DNA of 64,000 nt, from assembly GCA_037576195.1 (NCBI GenBank), contig CM075102.1:35150745-35214744 (forward strand). Direction: 5' to 3'. The notes beneath the pieces were generated by a model. The model was not told where the DNA came from and did not search any database. It saw only the letters and a list, made by a program, of their open reading frames with translations. Source of the DNA: Phytoseiulus persimilis. Taxonomy: Eukaryota; Arthropoda; Arachnida; Mesostigmata; Phytoseiidae. Of this stretch, positions 49,301 to 61,244 are shown in pieces; position 1 is the stretch's first letter; every line of letters begins with the position of its first letter. The position numbers and the translations under genes are program-made.

Positions 49301-51154
49301 GCTGTGAATGTCATTGCTGTTACTGCTCTCCAACTGGAAAATGTCCAAATGCCTTATCGATAGGGATTGTTGTTGTTGCTCATGTGCTGTCTGCATTACG
49401 GCCCGGCTGCTTGTCAGCCCATCAGCCATCGTAATCGACCTACGATCTACAACACTCCCGACTCTGCGGTGGGACCGACGCGACGTCCGATATGCTTGCT
49501 GTTGCCGCCGCTGTCGTTCCATGTGTCATCGGGCTCGGCGGCTGTTGTTCGTCGCTCGGCACCCAAGAGACAAGACGGTAAACCGTCATCACGAGCGTTA
49601 CCAAGAGGTTTCCGACAATCACAGCAGCCAGCGGCTGCCCGCTTGGACTCTAACGGCGGAACTGCCAGTCAAGCAGGCTCTGTTTCCCGCCGTCAGCGGC
49701 GCTGGCCGAGCTTCCAGTTATCGTCGACGGAGGCGCATCGATCGTCCGCTGTTGTAGCGGATGACGATGGTGATCGTGATGATGATGTTGCTCGCTGGAA
49801 GCACTCCCCTCCCTGATAGGAGAAGCCGAAGGGTGGTGGTGGTGCTGCGACTGCTGCTAAGCTTGTCTGCGTTCGCGCTCGTCTGGCCCGCTGTGAGTGT
49901 GGGGCTAGAGCGGCCACGGCAGCGCGATTGGCTGAGACTGGATTGGCTACGGCGGTGTGCCGCATAGTAGTTTTGAAGCGTTTGTGTGTGACGAGCGCTT
50001 GCTTTTGCGAGAGTATCTCGCTGGCAGTGGCAGCGACGGGCCTTCGCCGATGTGTGCTGGGAACAAGCGGGCTGCTGGCTGGTTGCCGAGCGGTTATTCG
50101 TCGTCGGGTAGAGAAAAATCAGTGGTTTCGGTTTCTAACGTAAACAAATACATCTAGCTGCTAGCCAACAGCAGCAGCAGCCAAGCTGGCCTAGCAGCAA
50201 GTATAATTGACGATTGATTGTCTCCGTGATCGATTTACTAACTGGCGGACTTCGTGAATTTCTCACCTCACTGGTCGTGTTGCTCACGTGCAAAGAGACA
50301 GACGGACGATTCGTTGCTCTTGTGATAGTGGTTAGGTGTTGTGTTGTTGCTCCTGCTCATACATCTACTTCTGGTGGTGAAACTGCTGCTACAAGTGCTG
50401 GTGATCGACTCGAAGGACCGAACGACCGACCGACCGACCAATCGACTGTACGATTCTGTGGCTGACCGAGTGCTAGGAACAGTAGCCGGTTCACGAAAAA
50501 AAGGCTTAATGATTAGCTCGCTGGCTCGCTCGAACGTTTGCTCACTGACTAGTTCGTAATCTTCATTGTTGTGTGAGATCTTGGTGTACTTAGTGGAACT
50601 TCTTGGCCGTCGCCGTCCATCATCCCTTCCCCCGAGCCCGTTTGGCCCTCGAATTCGATGAGGAGCTCAACGTGAAAAATAACAATCCGGGAGGAAAACC
50701 GTGACTGCTATGGTGAACGGAAGTTTTCGTTAATCGTCAACAAGACGGCGAACATCACCACCACCACCACCGCTGATGTCGTCATAATAACCGTCATCAT
50801 TGTCGTCTTTGACCGAATAACGTCGCTGCTGCGGAGACCGTTCGTACGACTTCTGTCATCGTCCCCCTGTTTCTATGTTGCCCCGTGTGATTGATTGATC
50901 GATCGATCGGTTTAACATCGGTTCAACAATTGTTTTACTGTGCCGCTGCTATCCCGCCCCTGCCGCTATTTCCATCGTTGTTACTATCGCTTTCGCTGAA
51001 CTATCGAGACAGAACCCCGGTAGACGCTGTTGGAAATAGATTGGTGGCCGCCGCTGTGGAAGTATAGGCAGGTTTCGTTAAACTAGAGAACCTGGAGCAC
51101 TTGGTTCGACATTTGTATCAAAGGGCCGTTGGTGTGCAGCTGGGAGGCGGAACG
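49301..51154 (+). promoter_or_regulatory. Repeat-rich 5' flank / probable 5' UTR of the zinc-finger gene
   Basis: This stretch has many short repeats: TGTTGT runs near 49,365 and 49,500, AGCAGCAGCAGC near 50,170, GACC tetramers near 50,420-50,440, CAC repeats at 50,756-50,771, and GATT/GATC runs near 50,890. Translated frames are low-complexity leucine or cysteine strings and I do not call them genes. The pattern is typical of promoter and 5' UTR sequence of regulatory genes. Confidence 0.5.
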
Positions 51155-52153
51155 ATGCAGCAGCAGGCCGGAGCTCTTTCGCCCATCTACCTTTGTAATC
51201 TTTGTCAACAATCGTTCCCGACAGAGAGAGCTCTCGGTGCCCACTATCGGCAACATTCTCAAGAGCTGATGCGTTGCACCGTTTGCGGCGCTGGTTTTCA
51301 TACAAGCAGTCATCTGACTGTGCACCTTCGAACCCATACTGGAGAACGACCGTTCCAATGTCAATTCTGTGAAGCGCGCTTCATCAATTCGAGTCATCGG
51401 AAAATACATGAACGCATTCATACCGGTGAGAAACCCTACGAATGCAATAGATGTCCCATGAAGTTCGTCAGCTCGTCGCATCTGCGAAGTCATCTCCGAA
51501 CTCACACCAAAGAGAGACCCTTCACTTGTGCGATGTGTGACGCGCGATTCCTCAACTCAAGTCATCTCAAAGTACACCAGAGAACTCACACAGGTGAGAG
51601 GCCCTACTCATGTCAGCGATGTGGGCAGAGTTTTGTAAGCACTTCTCATCTGCGTAGCCACGAGCGTACCCACACCGGCGATCGTCCGTTTCGGTGCACC
51701 ATCTGCATGGCATCATTCCTGTCTTCGAGCCATCTGCGGGACCACTACAAAGTCCACACTGGCGAGGGTCAACACGAATGTCCTACGTGTAGTGCAAAAT
51801 TTCTGACCAAGTCTAGTCTTCGGAACCACGAGAAGGTCCACCGAAGACAAGACGACCCTCCGCTGAGCGTTGATAGTTCGTCGAATCACGAGTCTTCCTC
51901 ATCGCATTCGTTGCTGCGTTTGGAGCCCGCAATAACCATTCATGAGAGCGAACCGCTGGCTTTGAGTCTTGGCGGTAGTTCGTCGTTCAACTTGCTTCAG
52001 GCGACGGCTGCATCGACCTCATCGCACTCCAACAGCATCGATAATAACAGTAGCAGCAGTAGCAACAACAATAGCAGCAACAGACATAAAACCAATGACC
52101 ACATGCCTGCTTCTTCGACCTCGAAGAATACTAGGAACCCTTCTACGTCATAG
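51155..52153 (+). CDS. C2H2 zinc-finger protein with eight fingers
   Basis: A single-exon frame of 332 residues from the ATG at 51155; the frame is open further upstream but without another ATG. Eight consecutive C2H2 fingers run from about residue 13 to 236, linked mostly by TGE(R/K)P-type linkers (HTGERPFQC, HTGEKPYEC, HTGDRPFRC), so it is expected to be a nuclear DNA-binding regulator. Fingers 2-7 share nearly the same recognition helix, S-S/T-S-H-(L/R), with His at helix position +3; finger 8 has S. The tail is rich in Ser, Asn and His, with SSSSNNNSS-type runs encoded by AGC/AAC repeats. I cannot assign an orthologue. A possible AATAAA lies at 52684. Confidence 0.9.
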   Translation: MQQQAGALSPIYLCNLCQQSFPTERALGAHYRQHSQELMRCTVCGAGFHTSSHLTVHLRTHTGERPFQCQFCEARFINSSHRKIHERIHTGEKPYECNRCPMKFVSSSHLRSHLRTHTKERPFTCAMCDARFLNSSHLKVHQRTHTGERPYSCQRCGQSFVSTSHLRSHERTHTGDRPFRCTICMASFLSSSHLRDHYKVHTGEGQHECPTCSAKFLTKSSLRNHEKVHRRQDDPPLSVDSSSNHESSSSHSLLRLEPAITIHESEPLALSLGGSSSFNLLQATAASTSSHSNSIDNNSSSSSNNNSSNRHKTNDHMPASSTSKNTRNPSTS

Positions 52154-52996
52154 CTACCCGGATGAATTCACGTAAGATTCTCGTTCCAATCTCGAATACC
52201 TAATCAACCAAGACAGCAACAGCTGTATATGGTGTAGGGTAGAGGGTACGCAAACGAGCATGCAGACCGGTTATTGTATTTAAAACTATATTGAATAGAT
52301 GTCACGTCTCTAATACTTTACATACTTGCATAAGAGAATAGAAGAATACATTCATAGATCCCGCTGTCTTGGTACGCTGTGAATCGTAATGTTGACGACG
52401 GAGACGTTGACGTAGATACGACGGAGATGGGGAAAAATGTACGTTACATTCAGACAGAGACCTGTGATTGTATCTCTCTCTATGATATGATGTGTATTTT
52501 TCTTCTATTCTATCATAAGACTGAAAAAAACATACCACAAAAAACAAAGCTAGTAGCCTAATATTGTATTTCCATGGGAGCATCAATACCACTGCTTAGT
52601 TGTGTGAGCAGATAACTTAATTCCTGGTCGTATATTGAATTCCAAGAGTGGGGGATTACCTGAGAAGAAACAAATTATATGATAATAAAAAATGAGGCTG
52701 TATTCATATTTGAACAGCTCCACAGAACTTCATTTTCAGTTTCCAGACCTCCGTCTCCCTTCCCAAGGCTCGAGTCCTCCTGTTCCGATACCAAAAACTA
52801 TCTCGAAGTAGGTGCCTCTGCAGGAGCAGCCGGGGAGCACCTTCGGTCGCAGCCCTCAGTCTGATTTTGCAGTCAAAACACGCATGGTCTGGAACGGGAG
52901 CATCTCCACTGTGGACGATAGGCTCCTGATTTTCAGACCATGTTCGAATAGAAGAATCAGAACCTTTGCGTAGCCGACGGCACTCAGAAAATGTAC
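52154..52996. other. 3' UTR of the zinc-finger gene and intergenic sequence
   Basis: AT-richer than its surroundings, with AATAAA at 52684-52689 on the plus strand. I see no coding exon here. Confidence 0.5.
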
Positions 52997-54191
52997 TCAT
53001 GTGACGGAACCCTCGGAAGTCGTCGATTCTCGTGGCTGCTCGCCTTGCAGTGCCATATTTGCGAATAAGTAGCAGAAGCCAAAGGCGATGAAGGAGGCAA
53101 CATAACTAAGCAAAACCACAAGCGATACCGGGTGAGGCTCTAATCTTCTGAATTCTGTGAAGGATTCGTTCACGATATAGCTGTTGCAAGACTCGGGCGA
53201 CGAGCGAAAGAATGTGCACGATATTCAATGTGATGAGAAGCTGAAAACTTATTCACCTAGCACGGAGCGCCCCGAAGGCTTGTCTAAGCTTGTCTAATCT
53301 TGGCCCGAAGGTCTTGATACCCCTGAGAGTTTTCAGGTCAAGCTCATTGAAAATGCTATCATCATTGAATGTGGCATAAAACGTGACACAGCATATTTGA
53401 ATAGAGCGCGACCATATACTCACTGCCCGACGTCCTGACGAAAAAGTTGAGACTCATGTCGGACATTCCTTTCGGAATTTGTTTTTCGAAGTGAAATTTG
53501 ATCGTGAATTGTCTCGATCTCAAACTATGGAAACTGGATAACATCTCTCCGCAGAATTTCCCGCTCAGGACGCTTTCCGAACTCGTGTACACCTGAGGAT
53601 ACGATACCCGACACACCCGATGAACAATTAATTCTCATCGGCAGAGCCCGTACTTTCGAGCATCATCCATTAGAGCCCATAAGATGGATAGATAGATGAA
53701 TGCATGATGCTTTGAAGTACGGCCTCCGAGCACCAACATTCAGCAAAAGTCCCTGTACAATTATATGGATAGTTCCTGAAGATCTGGGGTACGCACGAAT
53801 AGTCGCCGAAATTCACGCTTGAGCCTAGAATCATTACGAAAATCAGCCATCGTCCCGTGGGGAGCGCCGTCACGACACACGTTCGACGTATTTTGCCTCT
53901 GGCTCGATCGGATTGAGTCAACTTTCCGGGGAAGAGCTGTATTCGCACAACGTGTTGGGCCGGAACCTCAAAATGTGTAATGAATCTTTCACCTTCTCTG
54001 AAGAGAGGAACTGCGTAGAGTGAGGGAGTAAGTCCGTCGGCATATACTCCAGGCTCCTTGTGATGATGGGAGACCGGAGATGGAATGCACTGAAGAACGA
54101 TTTCTTGATCCGAGGAAGAATCGCCAGAAACGTCGACTGAGAGCCGACTGATCGTCAACGCACAAATGATGACAACTTCAAATGCACCCAT
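52997..54191 (-). CDS. CUB-domain membrane protein (gene model partial)
   Basis: Minus-strand exons 53838-54191 and 53424-53592 join in phase 0 and together make one CUB-like domain: HFEVPAQHVVRIQLF matches the 'I.APxxHxIxLxF' strand and VYTSSESVLSGKFCGEMLSSF matches the conserved 'SSxxLSGxFCGxxxP..F' strand. The ATG at 54191 is followed by a hydrophobic stretch (VVIICALTI) that may be a signal peptide. A further exon ending with a stop at 52997 encodes a convincing membrane helix (SLVVLLSYVASFIAFGFCYLF) and a short tail; its 5' border, near 53139, is uncertain, and a different frame of the same stretch also looks open. CUB domains are extracellular, so a type I membrane protein is inferred. 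Additional upstream exons are likely (see 54278-54751). Confidence 0.55.
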
Positions 54192-54277
54192 AGGGTTACC
54201 TTCGTTAGCTTCCGGCCAACGACGTCTTTTGGACCGCGGGTGTTGGTTGACCTTGGGGATTGTCGTTACCAGACCAA

Positions 54278-54751
54278 TCAACCAAGTCTGAGAGTAAAAC
54301 GAAGCTCAACCACACCGAGGTTATCCCGTGAGGTTTTCGTAACAATGCCACCCTCGTATGTCAAGAACACCGAGTCCAAAGAGTTAACGAAATCGTACGG
54401 AGAACGACGAGAGACTTTCAAGGTATTCTTAGCATCAATGACGGCTCGAAGCAGCGTGTTCCCACGGTAGGGCTCTCTCCGACCCTTCTGAATGAAGTGG
54501 AAGCGAGAATCGAAGTTCCCGAATCCACTACCCCTTATAGACACTCTCTTTCCAACACGCCGTCACTTCGAGCTCAGGCGGCTTGGGCAGCGCCTCTTCC
54601 AGGGGGAGGATTCGATGCCTCTCATGAAATCTTCTCTCCTCGTGCGCTGGGTTCGCGTTAGATCTTCATCTCTCAGACGTAACCTATCCCTCCCATGGAT
54701 GTGAGCGTGCATTGTTGCGCCTTCGCGGATCACGTTGATGGCCCATTCCAT
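54278..54751 (-). other. Possible further coding exons of the minus-strand CUB gene
   Basis: Two protein-like minus-strand segments precede the CUB gene: about 54278-54544 (SPYDFVNSLDSVFLTYEGG, RDNLGVVELRFTL, resembling the second half of another CUB domain) and about 54563-54751 (NMEWAINVIREGATMHAHIHG). Splice joins could not be fixed, so I do not merge them with the gene below. Confidence 0.35.
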
Positions 54752-54981
54752 GTTGTTCAGTCCGTCCTCTCGTGTACTGGACTAATGCTGTTGTGCCTAA
54801 ATACGCTCGGCCGCGGATCCGAGACTACTCCTGATTTAACTGCTCTTCGAGGAGACAGTTCGTTGGAATGATCTCAAGATTTCTCAGAGAAGAGCGTCCG
54901 CTGAGGCTGCGAGGGGAAAGGAATTTGCCGCTGAACTAGAATACTCCGGTAGTACCCTGAAAAGACTTGACTGCGTTTCAG

Positions 54982-55718
54982 TTGCTCAAGCTCGCCAAAG
55001 GACTCCGTTACGGGTTGAGAATGTTCTTTGCGGAACCGAGGTCTACGAAATCAGACGCGATCCAGCGAGCTCTTGAACGTCACGAAGATATCAACTCGAG
55101 AATAGAGAAGCTCAAAGAGAACTTTTCAACCGTTCAATCCGATCTGGATAGTATACAAGTGAGCTCGATCTCGCGATGGGGTTTCATCTGAGCACACTAA
55201 TCTCCGAACTTCTACGACTTATTGGAATCACGAACCCTTCCAGAGTGCTTTCAATAAAAACTTCCATCGAGCGATGCTTCCCAGTGAAACGGAGCGAGAC
55301 GGAGAAACGAAATTCTTGACAGATGTGTCCGGTGAGTTTGTCTAAATCTAAGCACCCGACGAAGGGATGGAGAGACTCCATGGTTTTCGGACTCGGGGCA
55401 TGTCCGTATTTTCCTATCGGGGTCCTCCGACATCGGCACTGCACTGAATGATAACAAATATTTGCAGATTCTGATTCCCGAGAAGATAGATCGTTCCTTG
55501 ATTTGAGGAAGTACGACTTTTCTTCCATCGAAGAATTTCCTCTTGGAGTAGATTTCAGAATTGGAACGCCTCTTCCGTATTTTTCAACCGCACCTTGCAG
55601 GAGGAAGACTGAGCTGAATGACAAACTCGAGGGAGAGCTGAAGTTGCTGAAGAGTTACGGATATGGGAGCGATAACTTCAGTGAGATTCATGGAGAACAG
55701 AATAAATGTGTTGGTTAG
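54982..55718 (+). CDS. Unrecognised protein with a coiled-coil segment (3' exons)
   Basis: Three plus-strand exons, 54982-55158, 55244-55331 and 55468-55718, have strong acceptors (CTGCGTTTCAG, ACCCTTCCAG, ATTTGCAG) and GTGAG donors, and join in phase to 171 residues. Residues about 24-59 are charged and heptad-like (AIQRALERHEDINSRIEKL), predicting a coiled coil. The last exon carries a conserved-looking core (YDFSSIEEFPLGVDFRIGT) and ends CVG. No start exon was placed: a frame at about 54855-54955 (WNDLKISQRRASAEAARGK) is a candidate but its phase does not fit. No family assigned. Confidence 0.55.
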
Positions 55719-55978
55719 TGACTGCTAAATCTTCGCTCGCGGTGATTCCCGAAGACTCAAAAGCGTGTATTGTTCAGCAGTACGTGCTCCCCATCTAGCT
55801 TTAGTGAGCATCGGCGGCGACCCATGAAGTCGAGAGATCCATTCGAGTGACAGGCTCAACTCGAGAATTATGAGACACCAGCCGGCCGCGCTGCGCGCGG
55901 TTGAACGGCGCTCCCTGCCATCGAGGCACTTTTCTCTCCCTTCACTGGGTCAGCATTCTGATTTTGAAGAATATGGTG
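55719..55978. other. Short spacer before the minisatellite
   Basis: No AATAAA is obvious for the gene ending at 55718. An ATG at 55870 opens a frame that runs into the array and stops at about 56070. Confidence 0.4.
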
Positions 55979-57177
55979 AGATTGACCCCGGAATCACCCC
56001 TCCGGAGTTGGGAAGTAATCCTCAGATAGGTCTCGGAATCACCCCTCCAGAGTTGGAAAGTAATGCTTAGATTGGTCACGGAATCACCTCTCCAAAGTTG
56101 GAAATTAATGCTCAGATTGACCCCGGAATCACCCCTCCAGAGTTGGAAAGAAATGCTCAGATTGGCCCCGGAATCACCCCTCCAGAGTTGGAAAGAAATG
56201 CTCAGATTGACCCCGGAATCAACCCTTGAGAGTTGGGAAGAAATGCTCAGATTGGTCTCGGAATCACCCCTCCAGAGTTGGGAAGTAATGCTCAGATTGA
56301 CCCCGGAATCAACCCTTGAGAGTTGGGAAGAAATGCTCAGATTGGTCTCGGAATCACCCCTCCAGAGTTGGGAAGTAATGCTCAGATTGACCCCGGAATC
56401 ACCCCTCCAGAGTTGGGAAGTAATGCTCAGAATGGTCTCGGAATCACCCCTCCAGAGTTGGAAAGAAATGCTCAGATTGGCCCCGGAATCACCCCTCCAG
56501 AGTTGTAAAGTAATGCTCAGATTGACCCCGGAATCAACCCTTCAGAGTTGGAAAGAAATGCTCAGATTGGTCTCGGAATCACCCCTCCAGAGATGTAGAG
56601 TAATGCTCAGATTGGCCCCGGAATCACCCCTCCAGAGTTGTAAAGTAATGCTCAGATTGACCCCGGAATCAACCCTTCAGAGTTGGAAAGAAATGCTCAG
56701 ATTGGTCTCGGAATCACCCCTCCAGAGATGTAAAGTAATGCTCAGATTGACCCCGGAATCACCCCTCCAGAGTTGGGAAGTAATGCTCAGATTGGTCTCG
56801 GAATCACCCCTCCAGAGTTGGGAAGTAATGCTCAGATTGACCCCGGAATCACCCCTCCAGAGTTGTAAAGTAATGCTCAGATTGACCCCGGAATCACCCC
56901 TCCAGAGTTGGGAAGTAATGCTCAGATTGGTATCGGAATCACCCCTCCAGAGTTGGGAAGTAATGCTCAGATTGATCCCGGAATCACCCCTCCAGAAATG
57001 GAAAGTAATGGTCAGATTGGTCTCGGAATCATGCCTCCACGTTTTGAAAAGTATGTTCAGATTGGTCTCGGAATCACCCCTCCTGATTTGGAAAGTATAG
57101 TCAGACTCGTACCGGAATCACCTCTCCAGACTCGGGAGAGTATGTTCAGATTGGTCCCGGAATCGCCTTCATGTCTT
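55979..57177. repeat. 45-bp minisatellite, about 26 units
   Basis: Tandem units with the core GGAATCACCCCTCCAGAGTT, then GGGAAGTAATGCTCAGATT, period 45 bases (15 codons). Units begin with GGTCTC, GACCCC or GGCCCC variants that often alternate, producing 90-bp higher-order pairs; one 90-bp pair is repeated almost exactly at about 56,211-56,390. The last three or four units are diverged, as at the edge of a mature array. Because the period is a multiple of three, one frame stays open from an ATG at 56063 to 57100 (345 codons of a repeated MLRL..ESPLQSWK-type unit), while the next frame (GITPPELGSNAQI) is interrupted by stops. Coding use is not supported by splice sites. Confidence 0.92.
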
Positions 57178-57199
57178 CCAGAAAAAGTGCGAACGAACT

Positions 57200-60100
57200 G
57201 ACAAACTGACAGACTAAGCCGATTATATATAGTAAGGATAACGACGATGAGTCTCTCATTTCTATCCCGAAAGTTTTCGCCAAAATTACGATATCCGCGA
57301 ACACCAGAGTATTCATCGGCCTCTGAGCGGGTTCAGAGGATAACGAGAGTTATCTGAAGAGCACGATCCCGATTCTGACACCAGAGATTCATCCATTTTC
57401 AGTGGATGGACATCGGAAAGCTTGACTGCTCCGAAGACGCAAGCTTCCGGAGCTTGGCCTGTCGAGGAAGATTGAAAATTTTGATCAGCTCCTTGCGAGG
57501 CTCACTCCCACCGTATTTCGGGATCACCAGTGTATCTGCGCACTTCGAAACCTCACCCTGGATGCGTGCGTCCAGCGCCCCTTCAAAAATCGCGGCAGCA
57601 TGAGTCAGCCTTTGACCAGCGATCCATCTCAGTTTGCCGATCCCTCGACTATCCCAACGGTCCATGTTTTACTCTGAAATGTCGTGTAGCTCGACGATTC
57701 ATCCGTCGACCTAACGACCTACAAGTTGCCGTTGCTGTTGCCGGTTGAGTGTTGGATGCAGTCGAAATGTTTTGCATTTTCCTCTTGTCTCTTCACTCTT
57801 TCAAAAGACAATATCAGAAGCATGCTTTGGTTTCCACTGAACTACGCGTGACGATCGGGAAAGAACCAGTACTTGGCCGAGAACCTTAACGAAGTATAGA
57901 GCAAGCTTTAAGCCTCGCTCACGACCATTTGTGGAGCAGCCTCCATCAAAACGAACCCGTCCCATTCTTGGCCTGCCGACGGGGTTGACACCGATGCCTT
58001 GCGGCGGAAAATGATGTCTTCTTGCGGCTGAACCCTCAAACGTGGATAACGGCATAGCGAGCCATGGATCAAGGGTGCACTTACCATTCGAAGTCTCGAA
58101 ATCTGAAATCCAGAATTTAGGAATGTTCCGGAGGCAGCCCAACCAGGTGCGACGCCCGGAAACCGTGATAGTTCAAAACAACGGACCGCACTACACGAGC
58201 TAGCAAATATATCCGGTACCAGAATCCAGCGATACAACTGCATCAGAGAGGAGTCTCTGCTGCTGCAACTGCTCCTCAACTTTGCCTCCGTCTGCTACAT
58301 TCAACAATATTTCCCAAGTCCTCCTCTAACCCGAAGTCCGTCGCTGCGTGCGAGTTCTACGCAGCTTTCCCGGTGACGTCGCACGATGATCCGGGATATA
58401 AGTGGTGCCCCTCATCGGATGTACTCCCCGCCGCACTCCGGGTGTTCTGTGGGGTATCCGTAGCTCGTTCCCAGGGGAAGAATAACTCCATACACTTCCA
58501 TCTAGGAAAACTATAGGTTCTCAGAGTTCTCGTGATTTCGTTCCTTCAGACGGCCTTAGCTTCGTCGTCGTGGGAGCGCTCCCCGCTCACTTCCTCCGGA
58601 GTGAGCGGAATTACTCCATTCAAACACTCGTCTGCGTGGTTTTGACCTGCCATTCTCAAACATTTCCGGATGATTTTATTGCTTTATGGGATGACCTGTC
58701 TGATCGTAGCCCTGGAGAGCGAGTAGCGCAGTGGGAGTTCTGCTTTTGAGAACCTCTAGAACTGGGCTTGCCAGAGAGGGTTTCTCGGAGTCGTCAATTT
58801 CCGATGAGCATACCCTCGAGGGTTCCCCAGTGGGATTCTGATCTGACCTCGCTTCCTGGAACATCGGCATCGAGCGGTGGGATCATGGTGAACCAATTCA
58901 AGCGGGACACTCCTCTCGCAGCCGAGCCCCAATGTTTCTTGAATAGAGTTCGGTTCGGTGCGACCCAAGATTTCAGGAATTCCCACGCAAGGCTCGTGTA
59001 AGATGACTCCGAGGTCCGAGTCCCTTCAGCATCGACTAAATGCACTCATGCATCTCTATCTCTGGCCGGAGCGTCAACCGCACTCGCTGTTCTCTCTTCG
59101 ATCCGAATTCGACGCAATGCTAATTCGCCCCCATGGTGCTACGGGCACAAAGGACTCCCAAAGAGATGAGCGAGAAGAAATGAGTTTCGATGGGGGTTGT
59201 ACAACCAAGAAAGTTTGGGATACCCCTTCTGGGACCGCTCAAGAACTCGAGTGAACATGGCTCCGGGACCGCCCCGGAGGTCTGACGACGATAGCGGGTG
59301 TTGCGTGGGAGTCGCGTCTGTTAGGACTCTCGCCGAGGAAGGGGAATTGAGAAACTCTCTTGACATCGAAAACCTCACATCAGTTCCGGATTTCGCATTA
59401 CGTTTCCCAATGATATGCTGTACACAAGATATTCCCCAATGTTTCACGTTGCTTCTATTCTTGCGCTTGTCAGGAATGGATCCTGAGAGGTTGAATCCTA
59501 GCGGAACACGTCGCGAAACTCTTCCAGCCGAGGCGATCACCTTCGCGACCCATCTCAGGGACAAAATAGTTCATAACGTAAAGTATGACCCTCGCCCTGC
59601 ACGTTCAACGTCAAATTCTCACCAGCGCTTCGATGGCTCGGACCTGACTCCATCTCCAACAAACCAACGGCAATCGCAGTCAGGAGAAGAACAAACGACA
59701 GCAGCAACGGATTGGTCATACGTAAACGAATACTGATCATTGAGACGTCGGCCCACCCGGCTCCTGCTTCCAGACCAGCAACTCTCTCGAACTCTCACCT
59801 CAAGACTATCCAAGCTCCGACCCTTGATAAAACAATGTAAAGCCTTCTCATATCCGTTTCCTGAATGAAGCCGGTGTGCTCACGAATGGTCCGAATTCCT
59901 AATGGACTCAGTTCGGCCAGTGGAGAGAATTCGTCTTTCGCGATGGTCATCACTGTATCAAAGAACAAGGATCTCCATATTCATCAGGGTCATTCATCGA
60001 GTTGGTGAGATTATGTTGCGGGGGGCGCCGCTCGGAATCAAAGAGGCGGAGCCAAGGAAGCGACCGTGATTTTCTTCAGCGTTGACCGTGATGCAGCCGC

Positions 60101-61244
60101 TGACAGCCGGAGTCATCGATGGAGTTGTGGAACCGATCGAGACACTGACAACACCGTGAGGGGTACACGAACTGCGAAAGAATGTATCGTCACTAGATGT
60201 TAGCGTCATCCTGTTGCGACGGCTTTGCTGTTTCGTAGTTCCTCCACGGTGGTGAGCGAGAGCCGTTTGATACTGCTTGAGATATTTTTTCTTTGGACCA
60301 CGATTTGTTTGTTCAGGCAGGCCCAACTCGCTCCAGCAAGGTCAACTCTTGAGGACATTGTTCCTCGCTATGCGGACATCTCCTGCTTCAGACCGATTCT
60401 CTTCTCCCGATCAGTTGTCAGTCACCATCGACGTGACTCAAGGACTCACAATGGACAGTCTCCAAGACTAGAAACAAACATACTCGTCACTCTGTTGGTA
60501 TCGCAAACATCTCTCAGGTGAAGCTAGTCGTCCGAAACAGTGTACATTGGCCATTCTCAGATGACGGAAGCAACTGAAATAGTCGCCCACAGCGTCGCAT
60601 TGTTTCGATCGATCAGGGGACTGGTTGGGACAGCAAGTCCAATGAGGTGCATCGACCTCACGCTCAAAGCCATGTCAGTATATTTGCCTCTGAACGATCA
60701 AGCATTTCCCTCTCACCCTGAATCTTGATACTTCAGTATTACCGTGTACAACGCTGGGGTAAAACTGCTTCTAGATGGACCCGAAAGTAGGCGAAGTAGA
60801 CTCACTGTATTCAACTTCTCAGAGAGAAGTAGTCAAACGTGACGAAGAGGACTAGATTTGCTCATTATTCGGAATTGGCATGATCTGCCGACGAGCCTGA
60901 CATGTTCCTAAAAGTATACGGAAGTTCCGCATCAGTCTGGGGGAGGGGAAACAAGAAGAATTTCTCATGGCACCTCCAAGCAGGAGGGTTCTACCGGAAT
61001 TCGCGCGGGCGAATGACAGAAAACCACGAATGATTTCAATCTCGGCGGCGCCGCGTGGGAGAGCGGCTGGCCCTTCGCACTCGCGGGTTCCTCCGAATCA
61101 CAGAATCAAATGGGGCTCAAAATCGGCTGCCTAGAAAATCCTACCTCACTTCTGGATAGACGATCGAGCCGCGAGCATTTCTCTCGTTGAATACCCCCTG
61201 CTTCCGATCGAGGCCCGATCACCTGCATTCCTTCCGGCTCGAGG
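57200..61244. other. Unresolved exon-like segments on both strands
   Basis: Several short segments look like exons but cannot be chained. Plus strand: 57403-57603 after the acceptor ATCCATTTTCAG; 58768-58997 ending at GT|GTAAGA; about 60318-60470 after TTTGTTTGTTCAG; about 60518-60577 after ATCTCTCAG (VKLVVRNSVHWPFSDDGSN, stop). Minus strand: about 57399-57665 (AIFEGALDARIQGEVSKCAD) and 57908-58140. Phases do not connect across the set. These may be exons of one or two genes related to the neighbouring CUB genes, or chance frames. Confidence 0.35.
59474..59736 (+). CDS. Possible terminal exons of an unrecognised gene
   Basis: Exon 59474-59577 follows a strong acceptor (TTCTATTCTTGCGCTTGTCAG) and ends at AAC|GTAAAG; a 48-base intron then leads to 59626-59736, which begins after TTCTCACCAG and ends with a stop (GEEQTTAATDWSYVNEY). 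The two join in phase 0. The second exon is Gln/Ser/Thr-rich. Its antisense reads as a signal-peptide-like string (LLLSFVLLLTAIAVGLL) that stops soon after, so a minus-strand secreted protein is the competing reading. No upstream exon with the right phase was found. Confidence 0.3.

Noticed and set aside
49308..49816. Leucine/cysteine-rich frames upstream of the zinc-finger gene
   Set aside because: Low-complexity translation of TGTTGT-type repeats in a probable 5' UTR.
55184..55624. 146-codon minus-strand frame
   Set aside because: Antisense of the spliced plus-strand exons at 55244-55718, which have matched donors and acceptors.
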